From positions 1 to 64,000 of the forward strand of contig JBMOOM010000112.1 in assembly GCA_049323275.1 (NCBI GenBank): DNA of 64,000 nucleotides. The letters run 5' to 3'. Below are positions 33,441-40,940 of this stretch, one piece after another. The notes beneath the pieces were generated by a model. The model had not been told where the DNA came from. It did not search any database and saw only the letters and a list, made by a program, of their open reading frames with translations. The DNA comes from Taklimakanibacter sp049323275 (lineage in GTDB: Bacteria > Pseudomonadota > Alphaproteobacteria > Rhizobiales > Aestuariivirgaceae). The position numbers and the translations under genes were made by a program. Each line of letters begins with the position of its first letter. The stretch's first letter is position 1.

Positions 33441-34046
33441 ATGCAGAAATTCGACACGCTGACGGGCGTCGCCGCCCCGCTCAATATCGTCAATGTCGAC
33501 ACCGACATGATCATCCCCAAGCAGTTCCTGAAGACGATCAAGCGAACCGGGCTCGGCAAGTCGCTGTTCTTCGAGATGCGCTACACCCAGGACGGCAAGG
33601 AGCTTCCGGATTTCGTGCTCAACAAGCCGGCCTATCGCAAGGCGCAGATTCTGGTCGCCGGCGACAATTTCGGCTGCGGCTCCTCGCGCGAGCACGCGCC
33701 TTGGGCCCTGCTCGATTTCGGCATCCGCTGCGTCATCTCGACCAGCTTCGCGGACATCTTCTACAATAACTGCTTCAAGAACGGCATCCTGCCGATCCAG
33801 GTGTCGCCCGAGGATCTCAAGAAGCTGATGGACGACGCCGAGCGCGGCGCCAACGCCACGCTGTCGATCGATCTTCCCGCCCAAGAGATCCGTGGGCCCG
33901 ATGGCGGCTGCGTCAAGTTCGAGATCGATCCGTTCCGCAAGCACTGCCTGCTCAACGGCCTCGATGATATCGGCCTGACCATGGAGAAGAAGGCCTCGAT
34001 CGACACATTCGAAAGCAAGACCGCGGCGGAACGGCCCTGGCTCTGA
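33441..34046 (+). CDS. leuD: 3-isopropylmalate dehydratase, small subunit
   Basis: 201 residues from ATG 33441 (MQKFDTLTGVAAPL), with GGAG upstream; the open frame before it is not conserved. Family block GDNFGCGSSREHAPWAL is at about 72-88. It forms the active isomerase with LeuC. leuB begins 31 bp downstream, so leuDB is one unit, while leuC is about 5 kb away. Confidence 0.96.
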   Translation: MQKFDTLTGVAAPLNIVNVDTDMIIPKQFLKTIKRTGLGKSLFFEMRYTQDGKELPDFVLNKPAYRKAQILVAGDNFGCGSSREHAPWALLDFGIRCVISTSFADIFYNNCFKNGILPIQVSPEDLKKLMDDAERGANATLSIDLPAQEIRGPDGGCVKFEIDPFRKHCLLNGLDDIGLTMEKKASIDTFESKTAAERPWL

Positions 34047-34077
34047 TCTCGTCCCAGAAACAAACGGAAAGTCCCGC

Positions 34078-35187
34078 ATGTCCTCCTTCAATGTTCTGCT
34101 GCTGCCGGGCGACGGCATCGGCGCCGAAGTCGCCGGTGAGGTCGAGAAGATCATCACCTGGTTCTCGGCGCAGGGCATCGCCAAGTTCGAGCTCGACCGC
34201 GGTCTCGTCGGCGGCTCGGCCTATGACGCGCATGGCAAGGCGATCTCGGAAGCCGACATGGCCAAGGCGCAGGCCGCCGACGCCGTCATCTTCGGCGCGG
34301 TCGGCGGGCCCAAATGGGATAAGGTGCCCTATGACGTGCGGCCGGAAGCGGGACTGCTGCGCCTGCGCAAGGATCTCGGCCTGTTCGCAAACTTGCGTCC
34401 CGCGATCTGCTATCCGGCCCTCGCCGATGCATCCTCGCTCAAGCGCGACGTCGTCGAAGGCCTCGATCTTCTCATCGTGCGCGAGCTGACCGGCGGCGTC
34501 TATTTCGGCGAGCCCAAGACGATCACCGATCTCGGCAACGGCCAGAAGCGCGGCGTCGATACGCAGGTCTATGACACGTTCGAGATCGACCGCATCGCGC
34601 GTGTCGCCTTCGAGCTGGCGCGCACGCGGCGCAACAAGGTCTCCTCGGCCGAGAAGCGCAATGTGATGAAGACCGGCGTCCTGTGGAACGAGGTCGTCAC
34701 CCGCCTGCATCAGGAAAGCTACAAGGATGTCGAGCTCGAGCATGTGCTCGCCGACAACTGCGCCATGCAGCTGGTGCGCTGGCCCAAGCAGTATGATGTG
34801 ATCGTGACCGACAATCTGTTCGGCGACGTCTTGTCCGACGTGGCGGCGATGCTCACCGGCTCGCTCGGCATGCTGCCTTCCGCCTCGCTCGGCGCCACCG
34901 ACGTCAAGACCAAGCGGCGCAAGGCGCTCTATGAGCCGGTGCACGGCTCGGCGCCCGACATCGCCGGCAAGGGCCTCGCCAATCCGATCGCCATGATCGC
35001 GTCCTTCGGCATGGCGCTGCGCTATTCCTTCGGCCTCGGCGAGTGGGCTGACAAGGTCGACCAGGCGATCGCCCGCGTGCTGGCCAAGGGCCTGCGCACC
35101 AAGGACATCGCGCAAGGCTCGGAGAAGACGATCGGCACGACCGAGATGGGCGCTGCGATCCTGGCCGAGCTCAAGGCGGCGGCGTAA
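34078..35187 (+). CDS. leuB: 3-isopropylmalate dehydrogenase
   Basis: 369 residues, full length. It oxidatively decarboxylates 3-isopropylmalate with NAD, the third leucine-specific step. Visible blocks: LLPGDGIGAEV at the N-terminus, RELTGGVYFGEP, VTDNLFGDVLSDVAAMLTGSLG with the metal-binding Asp residues, and EPVHGSAPDIAGKGLANPIA. Ends before a terminator hairpin within a repeat. Confidence 0.97.
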   Translation: MSSFNVLLLPGDGIGAEVAGEVEKIITWFSAQGIAKFELDRGLVGGSAYDAHGKAISEADMAKAQAADAVIFGAVGGPKWDKVPYDVRPEAGLLRLRKDLGLFANLRPAICYPALADASSLKRDVVEGLDLLIVRELTGGVYFGEPKTITDLGNGQKRGVDTQVYDTFEIDRIARVAFELARTRRNKVSSAEKRNVMKTGVLWNEVVTRLHQESYKDVELEHVLADNCAMQLVRWPKQYDVIVTDNLFGDVLSDVAAMLTGSLGMLPSASLGATDVKTKRRKALYEPVHGSAPDIAGKGLANPIAMIASFGMALRYSFGLGEWADKVDQAIARVLAKGLRTKDIAQGSEKTIGTTEMGAAILAELKAAA

Positions 35188-35203
35188 CCGTCCCCGGCTT
35201 CTT

Positions 35204-35309
35204 GTCCGTCATCCCGGCGAAAGCCAGGATCCATTCCAGTGTTAACAAAACGAGCAGCGCTGCCCGCGCTGCTCGAGTTTAATGGGTCCCGGCTTTCACC
35301 GGGGTGACG
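35204..35309. repeat. Inverted repeat flanking a terminator hairpin
   Basis: Arms CGTCATCCCGGCGAAAGCC (35207 on) and GGCTTTCACCGGGGTGACG (35291-35309) are near-complementary and enclose the terminator at 35252-35276. This type of element recurs in alphaproteobacterial gaps. Confidence 0.55.
35252..35276 (-). terminator. Terminator of the terC-like gene (possibly bidirectional)
   Basis: Perfect 10-bp stem CGAGCAGCGC / GCGCTGCTCG with a 5-nt loop. On the minus strand the tail is TTTTGTT; on the plus strand AGTTTAA, weaker, so it may also serve leuB. Confidence 0.75.
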
Positions 35310-35311
35310 TG

Positions 35312-36061
35312 TTACGGCTGCTCGACATCCGTCTTGTCGATCTTGCTCAGGCGCTGGCGCTTGGTCTTGACCAGAATGTTGAGCGTCTCGACGGCGAGCG
35401 AGAAGGCGATGGCGAAGTAGATATATTCGCGCGGAATGTGCATGCCGAGGCCGTCGGCGACCAGCGCCACGCCGATCAGCAGGATGAAGGCAAGCGCCAG
35501 CATCTTGACCGTCGGATGGCGGCCGATGAAATCGCTGACGGTATTCGCCGACATCAGCATGACGACGATGGCGATGACATTCGCCGCGATCATCACGGGG
35601 AGGAAGGTGGTCATGCCGACCGCGGTGATGATGGAATCGAGCGCGAAGACGAAGTCGATCACCATGATGAGGGCGATGACGCCGAAGAAGCTCGAGGCAT
35701 AACCCTGCCTGGGGCCTTCCTCGCCGCCTTCCATCTCCTCATGGATCTCGGCGGTGCCCTTATACAGCAGGAACAGGCCGCCCAGGATCAGGATGATGTC
35801 GCGCCAGGAGAGGTCGAAGCTGCCGATCGAGAAAACCGGATAGGTGAGCTTGGTGATCCAGACGAGCAGCGCCAGCATGGCGATGCGCAGGCCGAGCGCG
35901 CCCAGGAGGCCGATCTTCTGGGCAACAGGCCGCTGATGGGGAGGGAGCCTCTGGGAGGCGATGGACAGAAAGACCAGATTGTCGATGCCGAGCACGATCT
36001 CGAGGATGGTTAGCGTCAAAAGGCTCATCCAGCCTTCGACCGTGAACAGCCATTCAAACAT
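35312..36061 (-). CDS. TerC family integral membrane protein
   Basis: 249 residues from ATG 36061 (AAAGGGGA upstream); the longer frame from 36178 adds a non-conserved stretch. Seven to eight helices with the TerC acidic motifs EIVLGIDNLVFLS near 21-33 and VIDFVFALDSIITAVGMT near 133-150, which carry membrane-embedded Asp residues. TerC/Alx proteins are linked to manganese export or metal loading of exported proteins. Alone on its strand. Confidence 0.92.
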   Translation of the reverse strand: MFEWLFTVEGWMSLLTLTILEIVLGIDNLVFLSIASQRLPPHQRPVAQKIGLLGALGLRIAMLALLVWITKLTYPVFSIGSFDLSWRDIILILGGLFLLYKGTAEIHEEMEGGEEGPRQGYASSFFGVIALIMVIDFVFALDSIITAVGMTTFLPVMIAANVIAIVVMLMSANTVSDFIGRHPTVKMLALAFILLIGVALVADGLGMHIPREYIYFAIAFSLAVETLNILVKTKRQRLSKIDKTDVEQP

Positions 36062-36221
36062 TGGGTCCCCTTTGCCCGTTGAAATTAACATAAACGCGCA
36101 TGACGAAGGGTAAGGATTTTGTCCCTCCGTCCCGCGCGTAGCAATGAAAGAAGCCGGGTCAACCGCTCCCGGCTCCATTGCTAGGCCACATAGGTAGCCG
36201 CCCCCGGCGCTTCAAGGCGGA

Positions 36222-36249
36222 TTGACTTAAAGTCCCGATTTGTTAGAAC
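36222..36249 (+). promoter_or_regulatory. Candidate asd promoter
   Basis: TTGACT (36222-36227), 16 bp, TAGAAC (36244-36249). The expected start near 36256 would give an asd leader of about 240 nt, long enough to hold the mini-ORF and stems described separately. Confidence 0.4.
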
Positions 36250-36349
36250 CCGCCCCGAAACCCTCGAACCACGGACCCCGATGTCTCATCTCGTTGACAG
36301 CATCGCCTGCCGCCCGCTTCCCGCGGACGCGCTTTGCCGTGGCCTGGGG

Positions 36350-36385
36350 ATGCTCAAAACGACGAAAACGACGAAAACCGTTTGA
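36350..36385 (+). CDS. Putative Lys/Thr-rich leader peptide of asd
   Basis: ATG CTC AAA ACG ACG AAA ACG ACG AAA ACC GTT TGA: MLKTTKTTKTV, eight of eleven residues Lys or Thr, the end products of the pathway that asd feeds. An in-frame ATG at 36281 extends it to 34 residues. The stop is directly followed by competing stems. Neither start has a strong ribosome-binding site and the codons form a 9-bp tandem repeat, so chance is possible. Confidence 0.35.
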   Translation: MLKTTKTTKTV

Positions 36386-36474
36386 GCCTTCTCCCCCGGT
36401 CTCGTCTCCCGCGGGGGAGATGGCCGGAAAGCAGCACGCCCCAGGCAGAACCGCCGAGGTTCACGGGAGAGGGC
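36386..36474 (+). promoter_or_regulatory. Possible attenuator stems in the asd leader
   Basis: Three mutually exclusive pairings: 36390-36397 with 36413-36420 (TCTCCCCC/GGGGGAGA); 36405-36410 with 36415-36420; and 36386-36395 with 36465-36474 (GCCTTCTCCC/GGGAGAGGGC, one G-U pair). No T run follows any stem, so a classical terminator is absent. The modules also resemble the intergenic palindromes seen elsewhere, which is the simpler reading. Confidence 0.3.
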
Positions 36475-36496
36475 GAGGGATAGAGGATAAAATTCA

Positions 36497-37534
36497 ATGG
36501 GTTACAAGGTTGCAGTGGTCGGCGCGACAGGCAATGTCGGCCGCGAAATGCTCAATATCCTGGAGGAACGCCAGTTCCCGGTGGACGAGGTCCATGCGAT
36601 CGCGTCGCGCCGCTCGCTCGGCACCGAGGTCTCCTTCGGCGACCGGACGCTCAAGTGCCAGGATCTCGAGACCTTCGATTTCCGCGGCATCGACTTCGTC
36701 CTGATGTCGGCGGGCTCGGCCGTCTCCAAGGAATGGTCGCCCAAGATCGGCGCTCTGGGCCCGATGGTGATCGATAACTCCTCCTGCTGGCGCTATGACG
36801 CGGAAGTGCCGCTGATCGTGCCGGAAGTGAACGCCCACGCGCTCGAGGAATATATGAGCCGCAAGACCAGGCGGAACATCATCGCCAACCCGAACTGCTC
36901 GACGGCGCAACTCGTGGTGGTGCTGAAGCCCCTGCACGATCTGGCGAAGATCAAGCGCGTGGTGGTTTCGACCTATCAGTCCGTGTCGGGCGCCGGCAAG
37001 GACGCGATGGACGAATTGTGGAACCAGACCAAGGGCATCTTCGTCACCGACGCGCCCGAGGCCAAGAAGTTCACCAAGCAGATCGCCTTCAACGTCATCC
37101 CCCATATCGACGTCTTCATGGAAGACGGCTTCACCAAGGAAGAATGGAAGATGACGGCCGAGACCAAGAAGATCCTCGATCCGAAGATCAAGCTCACCGC
37201 CACCTGCGTGCGCGTGCCGGTCTTCGTCGGCCATTCGGAGGCGGTCAATATCGAGTTCGAGCGCCCGATCACGGCCGAGGAAGCGCGCGAGACGCTGCGC
37301 GAGGCGCCGGGCGTGCTGGTCGTCGACAAGCGCGAGGATGGCGGCTACGTCACCCCGGTCGAATGCGTCGGGGATTTCGCCACCTTCGTGTCGCGCATCC
37401 GCGAGGACGGCACGATCGAGAACGGCCTCAGCCTGTGGGTCGTCTCCGACAATCTGCGCAAGGGTGCTGCTCTCAACACGGTGCAGATCGCCGAAGCGCT
37501 GATCAATCGCGGCCTTCTCGAGAAGGCGGCCTGA
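36497..37534 (+). CDS. asd: Aspartate-semialdehyde dehydrogenase
   Basis: 345 residues, full length. It reduces aspartyl phosphate to aspartate semialdehyde, the branch point to lysine/diaminopimelate, threonine and methionine. NADP-binding VVGATGNVGREML at 6-18, active-site Cys in NPNCSTAQ near residue 133, and STYQSVSGAG. Ribosome-binding GAGGA at 36483-36487. Preceded by a long leader with a possible attenuator. Confidence 0.97.
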   Translation: MGYKVAVVGATGNVGREMLNILEERQFPVDEVHAIASRRSLGTEVSFGDRTLKCQDLETFDFRGIDFVLMSAGSAVSKEWSPKIGALGPMVIDNSSCWRYDAEVPLIVPEVNAHALEEYMSRKTRRNIIANPNCSTAQLVVVLKPLHDLAKIKRVVVSTYQSVSGAGKDAMDELWNQTKGIFVTDAPEAKKFTKQIAFNVIPHIDVFMEDGFTKEEWKMTAETKKILDPKIKLTATCVRVPVFVGHSEAVNIEFERPITAEEARETLREAPGVLVVDKREDGGYVTPVECVGDFATFVSRIREDGTIENGLSLWVVSDNLRKGAALNTVQIAEALINRGLLEKAA

Positions 37535-37940
37535 CCTCGCACTTGTCCCCTCTCCCCCTGCGGGGGAGAGGGTGAAGTGCTGTGGCAGGATTGTCACATT
37601 CTGTCAGTATAAAGAGCGAGTGCGCGAAAATCCCCCTGTCGGATGCGCTCGACTCATGCTATCTACCCCGTCCCTGAACACAACACATGGAGATCTGATC
37701 ATGACAGCACGCAAGGAGCTTCGTTTACCGTGATCTCCGGGCCCCCGGGCTCGGTCCCGGAATGGCCTTTCCGCTTGTGTTTAGCTACCCCTGAAAGCTT
37801 GAAGACCATCTGACCGGGACGTGACTCTCGTCTCATGCGCGTGATGCGCATGCCGCGGGACGCTCACGCATCACGATTCTTCTCATCTTCAATCGTTTCT
37901 CAGACGCGCACGGACATCCGTGTTCGCGAAAGGAAAAATC
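37535..37940 (+). promoter_or_regulatory. Structured leader region before the 66-aa gene
   Basis: After a perfect 11-bp stem (37548-37572, CCCTCTCCCCC / GGGGGAGAGGG, RIME-like, possible asd 3' end) comes a gap with many stems: TCCGGG..CCCGGA (37736-37761), CATGCGC / GCGCATG (37834-37852), CGTGATGCG (37840-37848) with CGCATCACG (37867-37875), which excludes the previous stem, and ACGGA-CA-TCCGT just upstream of the ribosome-binding site. It looks like a cis-regulatory RNA; I do not recognise the class. Confidence 0.4.
37701..37733 (+). CDS. Mini-ORF in the leader (10 aa)
   Basis: ATG ACA GCA CGC AAG GAG CTT CGT TTA CCG TGA encodes MTARKELRLP. GGAG lies 8 bp upstream. The stop abuts the TCCGGG stem. 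Could be a leader peptide sensing translation of basic or leucine codons, or chance. Confidence 0.3.
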   Translation: MTARKELRLP

Positions 37941-38141
37941 ATGTCTGCTTATCAAAAATCGCTGCCGTGGTTCAGACGCCCGGCACGCAGCCTCATCGCC
38001 GCTCCGGCGGCCCGGCTCCTCTCCGGCCACAAGAGGGAGCGGCGCATCCCGCATGATCCGCGCGAGATCGAAAGATTCCGCACGGAGCTGGAGCTGAAAC
38101 GCGCCAGCCTCGATCTGACCTACCGCTTCAAGGTCATGTAA
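37941..38141 (+). CDS. Hypothetical basic protein (66 aa)
   Basis: Starts ATG 37941 with AAAGGAA upstream. MSAYQKSLPWFRRPARSLIA.. is strongly basic in its first half; the second half (REIERFRTELELKRASLDL) is probably one long amphipathic helix. No family recognised and no membrane segment. Long structured leader upstream; its stop overlaps the 3' end of the convergent dehydratase gene by 8 bp. Codon use fits the genome, so I think it is real. Confidence 0.55.
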   Translation: MSAYQKSLPWFRRPARSLIAAPAARLLSGHKRERRIPHDPREIERFRTELELKRASLDLTYRFKVM

Positions 38142-39078
38142 TCATGACCTTGGAGAAGGTCAGGGGATCGGTGTTGGACCCGCACAGGACGACGCAGACG
38201 CGTTCATCCTTCTGCGGCCGGTATGCGCCAGAGAGAAGCGCAGCGAAGGCTGTGGCTCCGCCCGGCTCGGTGACGATCCGCGCATGGTCCCACAACCAAC
38301 GCTGCGCCATCCTGATCTCTTCATCCATCACGAGCGCGACGCGCTCGATGTATTTCTGCGCCAGCGGAAACATCAATTCGCCGGCGAAGGACGCGCCGAG
38401 CGAATCGGCCGCGATGCCCGACGGCGTCACCGTCACGCGCTCGCCTTTCGCCAGCGAGGCGTGAAGCGCGTTGCAGGTGTCGGGCTCGACACCGACAATC
38501 CTGACATCCCCCCGATACCAGCCGGCGATGCCGCCGACCAGGCCGCCGCCGCCCACCGCCACCAGAAGCGTGTCGATGTCGGGCAACTGCTCCTGAATTT
38601 CCCGTCCCAAGGTCCCCTGGCCGAGAAGCGTCGGCACCGCGTCATAGGCATGCACCGACAGCGCTCCCGAGTCGGCGATGAAGCGATTGCACTTTTCCAG
38701 CGCGTCATAATAAGTCGCGCCATCCTGCTCGATGATCGCGCCATAGCTCCTGATCTTCGCCACCTTGGCGGGCGAGGCGATGGCGGGGACGAAAATATGC
38801 GCCGGCACGCCGGCCATATAGGCGGCATAGGCGGCAGCGGCGCCGTGATTGCCGCCCGACGCCGCGGCGATGCCGGCCTTCGGAATATCGCGGCCGAGAA
38901 CGGTCGAGAAGGCGCCGCGCGCCTTGAAGGAGCCGGTATGCTGGAAGAGCTCGAGCTTCAACGCCACCGGCCGCGCGATCTTGGACAGCGTGAGGTCCAT
39001 GACCGGCGTGCGCCGGATATAGGGGGCGATCTTCGCGGCGGTTGCTTCGATGGCGGAACGGGTGATCGGATCAGGCAT
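38134..39078 (-). CDS. Threonine/serine dehydratase-like PLP enzyme
   Basis: 314 residues, fold-type II PLP family, without a C-terminal ACT-like regulatory domain. The PLP lysine is Lys52 in GSFKARGA; SGGNHGAAAA binds the substrate carboxylate; the phosphate loop is VGGGGLVGG. It would deaminate Thr or Ser, or a related hydroxy-amino acid. It is third in an operon with pdxY and a DUF429 gene; its start overlaps the DUF429 stop by 8 bp. Exact substrate unknown. Confidence 0.88.
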   Translation of the reverse strand: MPDPITRSAIEATAAKIAPYIRRTPVMDLTLSKIARPVALKLELFQHTGSFKARGAFSTVLGRDIPKAGIAAASGGNHGAAAAYAAYMAGVPAHIFVPAIASPAKVAKIRSYGAIIEQDGATYYDALEKCNRFIADSGALSVHAYDAVPTLLGQGTLGREIQEQLPDIDTLLVAVGGGGLVGGIAGWYRGDVRIVGVEPDTCNALHASLAKGERVTVTPSGIAADSLGASFAGELMFPLAQKYIERVALVMDEEIRMAQRWLWDHARIVTEPGGATAFAALLSGAYRPQKDERVCVVLCGSNTDPLTFSKVMIT

Positions 39079-39784
39079 TGATCTCCATCCTCAGGCCGCG
39101 TGCATTGCGGGGCGGATCTTGCGGGAAACGCATAGACCGGCCGTTCAGTATGCGCCATGCCACGAAAGCACAAGCGCAGGCGTCGAGGAGATCATCGGCC
39201 CCGACATCGCGGCGGCGATAGTCCGGCTTGAGACCATCGACAGGCAAGCCGGAGGCGCGCAGCAGCGCGCGCCTGAGATCGAGGCCCGGCCCAAAGGGAG
39301 CGCTTTTCACCTTCTTCGGCAGCGGCAAGGGCGTCTCGCCATTCATCACCCAGAAAGCCAGCTCCGGATGCGATTCAAAGATGCGCGCCTGCTGCCCGGG
39401 GGTGATGAGCGCATCGATCTCGCGCATCTTGGGGAAGAGATGGAAACATTGCTTGGAGACTTTCCGGGGCGGATCGGAATGGAGCAGATTGACCCGGCAG
39501 GCCTCCGCATAGTCCTCGCAATAGATCGCCTTCTCGGACGGCACCGCAAAAACGCTCGACTGGCGCTCGCCCAGACAAGCGCGCACCGCGCGTTCGGGTG
39601 GGCGGCCGGAGTGCTCCGGCAGGCCGACCGGCATGTCGACGGCGATGATCGTCGCGGGCAGCGCCATCACCTCGGCGAAATTCCTGCACAATCGCGAGGC
39701 CAGCGCCTGGCCGCCGTCCCAGATGACCGCGATCCAGCCGGCGGGGCAGCCGTCGACGCCGGCAACCAGCGGAGCTTCAGTCAC
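39071..39784 (-). CDS. DUF429 domain-containing protein
   Basis: 237 residues. Pattern of the DUF429 family (predicted RNase H-like nuclease fold): VAGVDGCPAGWIAV at the N-terminus with the first acidic residue, AVDMPVGLPE in the middle, RKVSKQCFHLFPKMREID, ESHPELAFWVMNG and DDLLDACACAFVAWR at the end. Asp10, Asp50 and the C-terminal DD/D set could form the metal site. Function unknown. Overlaps both operon neighbours by 8 bp. Confidence 0.85.
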   Translation of the reverse strand: MTEAPLVAGVDGCPAGWIAVIWDGGQALASRLCRNFAEVMALPATIIAVDMPVGLPEHSGRPPERAVRACLGERQSSVFAVPSEKAIYCEDYAEACRVNLLHSDPPRKVSKQCFHLFPKMREIDALITPGQQARIFESHPELAFWVMNGETPLPLPKKVKSAPFGPGLDLRRALLRASGLPVDGLKPDYRRRDVGADDLLDACACAFVAWRILNGRSMRFPQDPPRNARGLRMEINA

Positions 39785-40592
39785 GGCAAGCGGGATGGGC
39801 TTTTATCGCGGCGATATCCTTGAGCCCGACCGCGAGATCGAGGCTCGTCTTGCCGGCGCTCGCCGTGATGATCTGCTCGATGACGGCGACGGCAAGGCCG
39901 ATACTGTCGGCGAGCGTGTGCCGCAGAGCCAGGCGGGCGGCGAGAATGCCGGCCAGGAGATCGCCGGTGCCATGCGGGATATCGGCCAGTTTCGGCCTCG
40001 TGACCGCGGTCATCCGGCCGTGTTCGACCAAGGCGGTGGTGAGCCCGCCATTCTCGGGAAGCGAGGTCACCACGATCGATTTGCCGTTGAGGGCCCGGCA
40101 GGCGGCGCGCGCGGTTTCGCGGTCGTGGACGGGGAGGCCGGTGAGCCAGCCGAGCTCGAAGGCATTGGGGGTCAGGAGATGAGCCATGGGCAATAGCTTT
40201 TCCCTTATGGCGCTGGCGACGACTTCAGGGATGTACAGGCCCTCAGGCATGTCGCCGAGCACCGGGTCGCACAGATAGAAAGCGTTGGGCAAACGGCCGA
40301 TGATGCCGGCCACCGCCTCGATCTGTTCGGCATTGGCGAAATAACCGGTCACGATGACGGCGTCCGGCTCGATATAGCCAAGGGCGATGAGGCGCTCCAG
40401 CATGGCGGCGAGCTTGTCGGCCGGCATGGCGAGGCCCTCGGGCCGGGCGAGCCCCGGATGGTTCGACAGCATGATGGTCGACAGCGCGATGGGCGAAACC
40501 CCCAGCGCCAGCATGGTCGGAAAGATGACCGAATTGCCGACCAGCCCGACGGCGACCTGTGATGATATCGTGATGACCTGGCGCGGCGCCAT
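39777..40592 (-). CDS. pdxY: Pyridoxal kinase
   Basis: 271 residues of the ribokinase-like PdxY/PdxK family. DPVLGD near 151-156 and the anion-hole motif HGTGDLLAG with catalytic Asp are present; the N-terminus ISSQVAVGLVGNSV is the usual pyridoxal-binding strand. It phosphorylates pyridoxal to PLP (salvage). First in an operon ending with a PLP enzyme, which makes biological sense. Confidence 0.92.
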   Translation of the reverse strand: MAPRQVITISSQVAVGLVGNSVIFPTMLALGVSPIALSTIMLSNHPGLARPEGLAMPADKLAAMLERLIALGYIEPDAVIVTGYFANAEQIEAVAGIIGRLPNAFYLCDPVLGDMPEGLYIPEVVASAIREKLLPMAHLLTPNAFELGWLTGLPVHDRETARAACRALNGKSIVVTSLPENGGLTTALVEHGRMTAVTRPKLADIPHGTGDLLAGILAARLALRHTLADSIGLAVAVIEQIITASAGKTSLDLAVGLKDIAAIKAHPACRD

Positions 40593-40940
40593 GGGCCTAT
40601 GCTCCGGGGAGCCGGGGGGAGGGGGCGCTGTTGGGGACGTGCATATCGCTTCCAGGGTCTTGCGTCGGCAGATCCTCCTCTAACATTCCGCCCGATGGCG
40701 CGAAAGAAGACCGCTCAAATTTTTCGCAAGGCGACGGCCCAGCCTCTTTGTGGCTTAAGCGCGGCGGGCTCGCGCAAATAAATTTTTGGCGCGCCCCTTC
40801 CCTTACGAAGATTTGCCAGAATCTTCTGGCACCCCGATTGCCGGACTACGGAAAGGCACCTACGATGCCGGCCTGAATTACGGGCCGGGACAGATGTCAG
40901 CGCCGCGCGACCGTCATGCGCCCACTTTAGGGACGCAGCG
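40593..40940. other. Gap between pdxY and the macroglobulin gene
   Basis: No convincing gene. It holds a G-rich stretch near 40603-40635 and an unusual double hairpin: GAAGATT (40807-40813) pairs with AATCTTC (40820-40826), overlapping the perfect palindrome TGCCAGAA-TC-TTCTGGCA (40814-40831). The palindrome may be an operator for either flanking unit. Confidence 0.4.

Noticed and set aside
37590..37607. Possible Pho box TTGTCAC-ATT-CTGTCAG
   Set aside because: Half-sites are 10 bp apart instead of 11 and two bases deviate, so it does not fit PhoB spacing.
40695..40781. 28-codon frame MARKKTAQIF in the pdxY/macroglobulin gap
   Set aside because: No ribosome-binding site and no link to a downstream gene.
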